A stretch of 7,941 bases of DNA from Kiritimatiellia bacterium. Lineage in GTDB: Bacteria > Verrucomicrobiota > Kiritimatiellia > RFP12 > UBA1067. A program made the translations under genes and the position numbers. The stretch spans positions 1-7,941 of the forward strand of contig JAFRNO010000422.1 in the NCBI GenBank assembly GCA_017430155.1, given 5' to 3'. Shown here one piece after another: positions 1-5,453 of the stretch; positions within the stretch are counted from its first letter, which is position 1; each line of letters opens with the position of its first letter. The notes beneath the pieces were generated by a model, which saw nothing but the letters and a program-made list of their open reading frames with translations, did no database searches and had not been told where the DNA came from.

Positions 1-209
1 GATGACCGGTTCGGCGGCGGGCTTGATGCCGCCGGCGCGGATGCAGTCCAGATAGCGCGCAAGCCGCACGACGCCGTGCGAGTGGATGCCGCGCATGTCG
101 GTCGTCACGAGGACATCCGCGATCATCTCGGCGTCCGTATCCGGAATGCCTCCTGCACGGCAGATTGCCGCCAACGTGTTCTTTAGCTCACCAACCTGTC
201 TTTTCATTG
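1..209 (-). CDS. Malate/L-lactate dehydrogenase family (Ldh_2) oxidoreductase, N-terminal part; C-terminus beyond the window
   Basis: Reading leftward from ATG at 209..207, 69 residues are visible before the window ends. They contain D-M-R-G-I-H-S-H-G-V-V-R (residues 37-48) followed by LARYLDCIRAGGIKP. This is the N-terminal signature of the Ldh_2 family of NAD(P)-dependent 2-hydroxyacid oxidoreductases (malate, L-lactate, L-sulfolactate and ureidoglycolate dehydrogenases), in which the Ser-His...Arg residues of SHG-x2-R (here S43, H44, R48) bind or act on the substrate. Family members are about 330-360 residues, so roughly four fifths of the gene lies outside the window. Substrate cannot be assigned. 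The start is supported by AGGG at 217-220, 7 nt upstream of the ATG on the minus strand, and by a full-length N-terminal helix. It is divergent from the NifA-like gene; the intergenic region is 166 bp. Family assignment is secure, substrate unknown. Confidence 0.88.
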
Positions 210-310
210 AATCGCCCTAACTTTTGGTGACGCACATTATATCAAAACATCCGTAATGGCGCAAAGTTGGGGACGGATGCGGAGACAAGAGAAGAGAGAC
301 GAGGCGGGGA

Positions 311-335
311 TTACATGGACTGTAACTGTTTACAG
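311..335. promoter_or_regulatory. Three alternating TTACA/TGTAA half-sites: probable operator
   Basis: Three 5-bp half-sites lie in a row: TTACA at 311-315, TGTAA at 321-325 and TTACA at 330-334. The last two form a perfect 16-bp inverted repeat, CTGTAA-CTGT-TTACAG (320-335). The centres are 10 and 9 bp apart, about one helical turn each, so they face the same side of the DNA. The group ends 3 bp before the putative -35 box at 339, where a dimeric regulator would touch RNA polymerase. The regulator is unknown. The spacing is not that of a NifA site (TGT-N10-ACA); here it is TGT-N8-ACA. Confidence 0.5.
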
Positions 336-338
336 ATA

Positions 339-367
339 TTGTCGAACGGGCGGTTTTTTGGTATACT
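339..367 (+). promoter_or_regulatory. Sigma-70-type promoter of the NifA-like gene, predicted leaderless
   Basis: TTGTCG at 339-344 and TATACT at 362-367 are separated by 17 bp, a near-consensus housekeeping promoter. The -10 box lies within TTTGGTATACT (357-367). Only 8 nt separate the -10 box from the ATG at 376, so transcription should begin at or within about 3 nt of the start codon. No Shine-Dalgarno sequence exists in that space. Confidence 0.7.
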
Positions 368-375
368 AGCCGCCC

Positions 376-1899
376 ATGAAACCAAAATTGTCGTCCGAAA
401 TAACGGTCCTTCAGGAAATCACTTCCGCGCTGGTGCGGGAACGCAACGTACGCGTGTTGCTAGATGACGTACTGGGCATCCTTGAGAAGCGCATGGACAT
501 GTGCCGGGGCACGTTTGCGCTGCTGCAGGGCAATGAACTTTCGATTGAGGCGTCGCGTGGGCTGAACGCTGAGGAGAAGGCGCACGGGCGCTACCGTCTG
601 GGCGAGGGCATCACGGGCCGCGTGGCGCAGACGGGGCGCGCAGAGGTGGTGCCGGACATCCATGCCGACAGCCGCTTCCTCAACCGCACGGGCGCGCGCC
701 ACGGGGCGTGCCCGATCGCCTTCGTCTGCGTGCCGCTCGTCCATTTGGGACAGGTGATCGGCACGCTGTCCGTGGACCGTCCAAACCCGCCGGACTTCAC
801 GGTGGACGCCTTCAACCGGGACGTGGCGCTGCTGCAGATCATCGCGAACATCACGGCCGAGGCGGCGGGGGTGTGCCTCAAGGAGCGCGAGGAGCGCGAC
901 GCGCTCGTGGCGGAGAACCGCCGTCTGCGCGACATGCTCACCACGAATCCGGGCGAGCTGCTCGGCAACTGCCGCGAGATGCGCGCCGTGTACGAGCAGA
1001 TCCGCCAGGTGGCGCCGAGCGACGCGACGGTGCTCGTGCGCGGCGCGAGCGGCACGGGCAAGGAGCTCGTCGCGCGCGCGATCCAGCGGATGTCGTCGCG
1101 CAAGGACAAGCCGTTCGTCACGCTCAACTGCGCGGCGCTGCCGGAGACGCTGATCGAAAGCGAGCTGTTCGGTCACGAGAAGGGCTCGTTCACGGGCGCC
1201 GACCAGCGTCGGATCGGCCGTGCGGAGGCGGCGGACGGCGGTACGCTGTTCCTTGACGAGATTGGCGACCTGAGCGTGCCGCTCCAGGTGAAGCTGCTGC
1301 GCTTTCTCCAGGAACGCACGTTCTCGCGCATCGGTTCGAACGTGGAGATCCGCTCCGACGTGCGCTTCATCGCGGCGACGAGCCGGAACCTCGAGCGGAT
1401 GATGGCCGAGGGCAAGTTCCGCGAGGACCTCTACTACCGCCTCTCCGTGTTCCCGATCTCGATGCCCGACCTCGCCGCGCGCACGGGCGACGTGCTACTC
1501 CTCGCGGAGCATTTCATGGAGCGGATGAGCGTGAAGTACGGCAAGCAGGTCACGAAGATCTCCGCACCCGCCGTGAACATGCTGCTCGCGTGGAAATGGC
1601 CGGGGAACGTCCGCGAGCTCGAGAACTGCATTGAGCGGGCCGTCCTTACCGCGACCGACGACACGATCCACGGCTACAACCTGCCGCCGCAGGTGCAGGC
1701 GGACGAGTTCGCCGAGACGCCGTTCGACGTGGGGACGGAGAGCCGCACGCTGGAGGCGAAGCTGGCGGCCTACGAGCGGCGCGTCCTGGAGGACGCCCTC
1801 CGCCGCCACGGCGGCAACCGCAGCGCGGCCGGACGCGAGCTGGGCGTGTCGCCCCGCATGATGAACTACCGCCTCGGCAAGCTGGGCATCAACGGGTAG
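376..1899 (+). CDS. NifA-type sigma-54-dependent transcriptional activator (GAF-AAA+-Fis HTH)
   Basis: A 507-residue activator that would bind upstream DNA and use ATP to remodel sigma-54 RNA polymerase. An N-terminal GAF sensor domain (about 10-170) contains RYRLGEGITGRV and VVPDIHADSRFLNRTG, blocks characteristic of NifA. A short coiled linker (about 168-190) follows. The AAA+ domain (about 193-435) has Walker A GASGTGKE (223-230), the sigma-54-contacting loop GSFTGA (270-275, a Ser variant of GAFTGA), Walker B GGTLFLDE (288-295) and FREDLYYRL (348-356). A Fis-type helix-turn-helix occupies about 465-507 and ends NYRLGKLGI, again NifA-like. The linker before the HTH has no cysteines, so the Cys-dependent oxygen sensitivity of rhizobial NifA is not expected. 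No nif gene and no GlnB partner are visible, so it may regulate something else; nifA is not assigned. The next gene starts 16 bp downstream, suggesting an operon. Its own promoter looks sigma-70 type. Confidence 0.93.
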   Translation: MKPKLSSEITVLQEITSALVRERNVRVLLDDVLGILEKRMDMCRGTFALLQGNELSIEASRGLNAEEKAHGRYRLGEGITGRVAQTGRAEVVPDIHADSRFLNRTGARHGACPIAFVCVPLVHLGQVIGTLSVDRPNPPDFTVDAFNRDVALLQIIANITAEAAGVCLKEREERDALVAENRRLRDMLTTNPGELLGNCREMRAVYEQIRQVAPSDATVLVRGASGTGKELVARAIQRMSSRKDKPFVTLNCAALPETLIESELFGHEKGSFTGADQRRIGRAEAADGGTLFLDEIGDLSVPLQVKLLRFLQERTFSRIGSNVEIRSDVRFIAATSRNLERMMAEGKFREDLYYRLSVFPISMPDLAARTGDVLLLAEHFMERMSVKYGKQVTKISAPAVNMLLAWKWPGNVRELENCIERAVLTATDDTIHGYNLPPQVQADEFAETPFDVGTESRTLEAKLAAYERRVLEDALRRHGGNRSAAGRELGVSPRMMNYRLGKLGING

Positions 1900-1915
1900 T
1901 CGGACGACCTCGCAC

Positions 1916-3133
1916 ATGAAGCCTATCTACCTCTTCGTCACGCCGTTCTTTCCCTCGCCCGAGTCGTGGCGGGGCGGGTTCTGTCTCGACGCGGCGCAGG
2001 CGCTGATCCGCGACGGACGCTTTGACGTGCGCGTGTTCGTGCCGGGGACGGGGCCGGACTACGAGGTTGAGGGCGTTCGCGTACACCGTTTTCCGCACAA
2101 GTTGCTGCGGTGCGAGTTTGCGCCGTTCCTCGTGGCGCGGCGCAACGCGCGCGTGTTCGTTCGGCGCGTGGAGGAGACGGGCGTCGCGTGGGCGGACGTG
2201 GCCGTCTGCCACGTGCACACCGTCAACTTCGCGCCGTATGCCATCGCCGCGAAGCGTCTGAACCCGCAGATCCTGTGCGCCCTGCAGCACCACTTTACGT
2301 GTCCCGTGCATCTTCGGAGCGGACGTCTCGGCGAGGTGCCGGGTCATGCGACGTGGCTCTACTTCTACTGGCGGTGTCTGTGCGCGGCGATGGACGTGCA
2401 CGTGTTCACGAGCGAGCGGTCGCGCGAATCCTTTGGCAAGATGTTCGTGAAGGGCATGGAGGGACCTTGGGCGGATCTAAAAGACAGGCTTCTTTTGGGG
2501 CGCTGGATGCGTCCGTTCGACCCGCCCAAGATCTCCTACGTGCTGTACAACGGCGTGGACCGGCGGAAGTTCAGTCCGGCTACGGAACCTCGTCACGGCA
2601 CGGGGCTCGTCATCGGTTGCGTGGCGAACTTCCACCCCCAAAAAGGGCAGATGACTCTTTTGCAGGCGGTGGCGCGCCTGAAGGGCACCATCCCAGAACT
2701 GACTGTGCGGTTTGTGGGGAGCGGGGAGGCGTGGGCGGACTGCGTGGCCTTCGCGGAGGCGCAGGGGTTGACGGACATCGTGCGATTCGAGCGCGAGATG
2801 CCGCATGAGCGCCTTGCCGATTTCTACCGTTCGCTCGACCTCTTCGTGTTGCCGTCAAGCTACTGGGAGGGATTCTGCTGCGTGTACATGGAGGCGATGG
2901 CGTGCGGCGTGCCGGTGATGGGATGCCGGAGAATCAGTCTGGAGGAGGCGATTCCGCAGGATGCATGGGGCGATTGGCTGGTGCCGCCGCATGACGCCGC
3001 GGCGCTTGCGGAACGCATCCGCAAATGGTGGTCGGGCGCCGACCGCAGGAAAGTGCCGGAACTGACAGGCGACTTCGACATCGACCATTTGATTCCGCGC
3101 TGGCTTGATTTCGTGCAAGCAGCTGTACGGTAG
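1916..3133 (+). CDS. GT4-family glycosyltransferase (GT-B fold)
   Basis: A 405-residue retaining glycosyltransferase, expected to move a sugar from a nucleotide-sugar onto a growing surface polysaccharide or LPS chain on the cytoplasmic side of the inner membrane. The N-terminal acceptor domain starts with a Rossmann strand and Gly-rich loop (YLFVTPFFPSPESWRGGF, 5-22) and includes HVHTVNFAPYA (99-109) and VFTSERSRE (163-171). The donor domain starts near 232 (GCVANFHPQKG, 234-244; K243 is the likely phosphate contact). It carries the EX7E motif E318-GFCCVYM-E326 followed by AMACGVPVMG, the GT4 hallmark. There is no signal peptide or membrane segment. Length is typical. It follows the NifA-like gene by 16 bp with no clear Shine-Dalgarno site, so it is probably cotranscribed. 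Sugar and acceptor cannot be told from sequence. Its 3' end faces the GT25 gene across a 25-bp gap. Confidence 0.93.
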   Translation: MKPIYLFVTPFFPSPESWRGGFCLDAAQALIRDGRFDVRVFVPGTGPDYEVEGVRVHRFPHKLLRCEFAPFLVARRNARVFVRRVEETGVAWADVAVCHVHTVNFAPYAIAAKRLNPQILCALQHHFTCPVHLRSGRLGEVPGHATWLYFYWRCLCAAMDVHVFTSERSRESFGKMFVKGMEGPWADLKDRLLLGRWMRPFDPPKISYVLYNGVDRRKFSPATEPRHGTGLVIGCVANFHPQKGQMTLLQAVARLKGTIPELTVRFVGSGEAWADCVAFAEAQGLTDIVRFEREMPHERLADFYRSLDLFVLPSSYWEGFCCVYMEAMACGVPVMGCRRISLEEAIPQDAWGDWLVPPHDAAALAERIRKWWSGADRRKVPELTGDFDIDHLIPRWLDFVQAAVR

Positions 3134-3154
3134 GGCGCGCTCCCCGGGCGCGCC
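3134..3154. terminator. GC-rich hairpin between convergent genes, possible bidirectional terminator
   Basis: GGCGCGC (3134-3140) pairs perfectly with GCGCGCC (3148-3154) around the loop TCCCCGG, whose ends can add a G-T and a C-G pair. The stem begins on the base after the GT4 stop codon and ends 4 bp before the GT25 stop codon, filling almost the whole 25-bp gap. No T-run follows on either strand, so it is not a classical intrinsic terminator. It could block read-through or stabilise both 3' ends. Confidence 0.5.
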
Positions 3155-3158
3155 GACC

Positions 3159-3872
3159 TTATCTGCCCGTGAGGCGGAACCAAAGGGCGTCGAGCGGCTT
3201 TTCGATGAGCCGGGCGGCGTCCCAGAAGAGGCGGAGAATGCCGTTGGCTGGGCGTCCGTGGACGGGAACGACGGACTGGAATGCATGGTCCTGCGTGGCC
3301 GTGGCGGGGGTTGCGCGGTAGAGTCCGATGTGGCCGCGTGCGGCGAACCGGGTCCAGCTGTCGAGCGTCACGACCATCGGCGAGTTGACGCGCAGGAGCT
3401 CGCGCGCGGCGGGAAGGGTGATGAGGTAGGCTTCGGAACAGTCGCCGCACGTGACGCGCGCAAATGCGCCGTTGGCGTGCGGAAGGGGAGTTTGGGTTCC
3501 GTCCGAGAAGAGGAAGACCTGCGGGCGGGATGTGTCGACAGTTTTTTCCGCGGCGGCGAGGGAGGCGGGGAAGTCGGGCGTGAGCAGGACGTCGTCTTCA
3601 AAGACGAGCGTGGCGGGGATGTTCTCCTCGACCATGCGGCGGTAGATGGCGTGGTGGGAGAGCGCGCAGCCGATTTGTCCGGGGGTGTAGAGACGGCCGC
3701 GCGCGAGTATCGCGTGGAAACGGGCGACGGCGGTGCGTCGGTCGGCGGACGAGAGGGCGGCGCCGTCCACGGCCGCCACGCGCTCGGCATGCACGCCGGC
3801 TTGCGCGAGACGCGCCTGTGCGCTTGCAAGGCGGTCGGGATGCCGGTCAAGGTTGATGAGAAACGCTGTCAC
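3159..3872 (-). CDS. GT25-family glycosyltransferase (LOS/LPS biosynthesis type)
   Basis: A 237-residue protein of glycosyltransferase family 25, whose bacterial members (LgtB/LgtE/Lex-2B type) commonly add galactose or glucose to LOS or LPS. The N-terminus TAFLINLDRHPDR (2-14) is the family opening. GRLYTPGQIGCALSHHAIYRRM (59-80) contains the conserved GCALSH, and LVFEDDV (89-95) contains the EDD metal-binding signature. The C-terminus is a basic amphipathic tail (GILRLFWDAARLIEKPLDALWF) that may touch the membrane. GTG at 3872 is chosen because the homologous region begins there and a TATACT box lies 8 nt upstream. The frame stays open farther upstream, but an extended start would run through the divergent flippase gene's promoter and coding region. 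No Shine-Dalgarno site is present; a leaderless message is predicted. It is convergent with the GT4 gene and divergent from the flippase gene, which suggests one polysaccharide locus. Confidence 0.9.
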   Translation of the reverse strand: MTAFLINLDRHPDRLASAQARLAQAGVHAERVAAVDGAALSSADRRTAVARFHAILARGRLYTPGQIGCALSHHAIYRRMVEENIPATLVFEDDVLLTPDFPASLAAAEKTVDTSRPQVFLFSDGTQTPLPHANGAFARVTCGDCSEAYLITLPAARELLRVNSPMVVTLDSWTRFAARGHIGLYRATPATATQDHAFQSVVPVHGRPANGILRLFWDAARLIEKPLDALWFRLTGR

Positions 3873-3880
3873 GGAAAATG

Positions 3881-3891
3881 AGTATAGCAAA
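3881..3891 (-). promoter_or_regulatory. -10 element of the GT25 gene, predicted leaderless
   Basis: On the minus strand TTTGCTATACT (3891..3881) ends with TATACT, 8 nt before the GTG at 3872, the same spacing as in front of the NifA-like gene. The predicted transcription start falls on or just before the start codon. No good -35 box is visible 16-18 bp upstream (TACCAA at best), so the upstream TTTG may matter or an activator may be needed. Confidence 0.5.
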
Positions 3892-3902
3892 TCGGCGTGG
3901 AA

Positions 3903-3913
3903 TTTGGTATCAT
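3903..3913 (+). promoter_or_regulatory. -10 element of the flippase gene
   Basis: TTTGGTATCAT (3903-3913) matches TTTGGTATACT in front of the NifA-like gene at 9 of 11 positions. Transcription would start near 3920, which makes ATG 3927 the first usable start with a leader of about 7 nt. No convincing -35 box is seen. It lies 11 bp from the oppositely oriented GT25 -10 element, so the two promoters must compete for polymerase. Confidence 0.45.
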
Positions 3914-3926
3914 GCGCGCACGCAAA

Positions 3927-5453
3927 ATGGAAAATCATGGTGAAATGGACGAGACCAGTCGGACGGCGGGCGGACGGCGGATCGCCGCCAACGCGGCGGT
4001 GACGTACGCGCGGAGCCTCGTGGCGCTCGTGCTGGGGCTGTTCAGCGCCCGATGGGTGCTGGCGGCGCTTGGCCACGTCGATTTCGGCCTCTACGCCGTG
4101 GTGGGGTCGCTGATGGCGTTCGTGAGTTTCTTCGGCGGCGTGCTGGGCGTAAGCGTGGCACGCCACTACGCCTTTTCCGTGGGCGGGGGAGATCGGTCGG
4201 ACCTCGCGGCGTGGTGCGCCGCCGCCTGCCGCATCCACACGGTGCTGGCGCTGGCGCTCACCCTCATCGCCTGGCCGCTCGGCGAATGGTGCGTGCGCTA
4301 CGTGCTGGTGGTGCCGCCGGCGCGGTTCGGGGCGTGTCTGTGGACGTTTCACCTCTCGCTCGTGACGTTGTTCGTGACGGTGGCCGCCGTACCGTTCAAC
4401 GCCCTGTACGTGGCGTATCAGCGCTTCGGGAAACTGGCGATCTTTGGTCTGGCGCAGACGGCCGTGATGTTCTGCGGCGCTTGGTGGCTACGTAGTGCGT
4501 CAGGTGATCGCCTGATCTCCTACGCGGGATACATGACCCTCGCGTTCTCTGGCGTGGGGGTGGCGCAGATCGTGGGCGCGCTGGTGGAATTCCCCGTTTG
4601 CCGGCGTCCGTTCGCCGCAGTGGACGGACAAAGGGTGCGGTCGCTCCTTTCCTTTGCGGGCGGGACGGTATTCGGCCCCGGCGGCTGGATCATTGGGGCG
4701 CATGGCGGCGCCGTCGTGACCAACCGCTTCTTCGGCGCGGCGGCCAATGCCGCGTACGGCGTGTCCCAGCAGGTGCAGTTCCACACGGAAGCCCTCGCGA
4801 ACGCGCTTGTAGGGGCTTTTGAACCGGCTGTGACGGCCCATGAGGGGGCGGGCGAGCGGACGCTAACGGTTCGTCTCGCGTGTCGGGCGGGGCTTTTCGG
4901 CGCCTTGTTGCTCGCGTTGTTCGCGTTGCCGCTTGCCTTGGAACTGCCGATCGTGCTTTCGCTGTGGCTGGAGAAACCGCCGGCGGGTGCGGCGCTCGTG
5001 TGCACGATCATGCTGGGCGCGGCCATGCTGAACAAACTGACGATGGGACAGCAGCTGGCGCTGAACGCCTGTGGAAAGATCGCCGGCTGGCAGGTGTGTG
5101 TCGGCGCGGGGCAGGCGAGCGCGTTGCCGCTGGCGGCGGCGATCGCCTGGTGCGGCGGCAACGTGGGGAGTGCGGCGTCGGCCTACGCGGTGGCAATGGC
5201 GGTTTGTTCGGCGGTGAACGTCTGGTTTGGAAGGCGTCAGGCAGATTTGGGCGCAGGTACTTGGTTACGTGCGGTTGTGGTGCCGTTTGCGGTCGTGACG
5301 GGACTCGCGGCGCTTGCGGGGCTGGTGCCCCGCCTCTCCATGGCACCGGGTTTCCTCCGCGTGTGCGCAACGTCAGCAGCGACGTCGCTCGTGTTCATGG
5401 GCACGGCGGGGGTGTGGTGGCGACTGCGCCGCGCTTCGCCATCTCGTTCTTGA
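3927..5453 (+). CDS. Wzx-like polysaccharide flippase (MOP superfamily membrane protein)
   Basis: About 508 residues, hydrophobic along almost the whole length, with roughly 12-14 predicted transmembrane helices. It probably carries lipid-linked sugar repeat units, or a related lipid-linked glycan, across the inner membrane. The opening RRIAANAAVTYARSLVALVLGLFSARWVLAALG, followed by VDFGLYAVVGSLMAF, matches the N-terminal two helices of Wzx/polysaccharide-biosynthesis transporters. NRFFGAAANAAYGVSQQV in the middle of the protein is the matching block after the seventh helix region. In-frame starts exist at GTG 3897 and ATG 3912, 3927 and 3945. 3927 is chosen because the likely -10 box at 3908-3913 excludes the first two as translated starts; 3945 is possible and would begin closer to the conserved RRIAAN. 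The last 59 bp overlap the 3' end of murC on the other strand. The substrate is unknown; a MurJ-like role is less likely because the opening is Wzx-like. Confidence 0.87.
   Translation: MENHGEMDETSRTAGGRRIAANAAVTYARSLVALVLGLFSARWVLAALGHVDFGLYAVVGSLMAFVSFFGGVLGVSVARHYAFSVGGGDRSDLAAWCAAACRIHTVLALALTLIAWPLGEWCVRYVLVVPPARFGACLWTFHLSLVTLFVTVAAVPFNALYVAYQRFGKLAIFGLAQTAVMFCGAWWLRSASGDRLISYAGYMTLAFSGVGVAQIVGALVEFPVCRRPFAAVDGQRVRSLLSFAGGTVFGPGGWIIGAHGGAVVTNRFFGAAANAAYGVSQQVQFHTEALANALVGAFEPAVTAHEGAGERTLTVRLACRAGLFGALLLALFALPLALELPIVLSLWLEKPPAGAALVCTIMLGAAMLNKLTMGQQLALNACGKIAGWQVCVGAGQASALPLAAAIAWCGGNVGSAASAYAVAMAVCSAVNVWFGRRQADLGAGTWLRAVVVPFAVVTGLAALAGLVPRLSMAPGFLRVCATSAATSLVFMGTAGVWWRLRRASPSRS

Noticed and set aside
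257..271. Sigma-54-like -24/-12 element before the NifA-like gene (TGG...TTGG).
   Set aside because: The spacing GG-N10-GG is right, but the -12 dinucleotide is GG instead of the near-invariant GC, and a good sigma-70-type promoter lies closer to the gene.
321..334. NifA upstream activator site.
   Set aside because: A NifA site is TGT-N10-ACA; this is TGT-N8-ACA, and it lies directly against the -35 box instead of about 100 bp upstream of a sigma-54 promoter.
460..1176. A 238-codon open frame on the minus strand within the NifA-like gene.
   Set aside because: Its product is Arg/His/Ala-rich low-complexity sequence typical of an antisense frame opposite a GC-rich gene, and the plus strand encodes clear GAF and AAA+ domains.
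3105..3881. A 258-codon open frame on the plus strand across the GT25 gene.
   Set aside because: It is antisense to a gene with clear GT25 motifs, and its own translation shows no recognisable domain; long antisense frames are expected in GC-rich DNA.
3873..4352. A longer GT25 protein starting upstream of 3872.
   Set aside because: The added sequence runs antisense to the flippase gene and is not GT25-like; homology starts at TAFLINLDR directly after GTG 3872.
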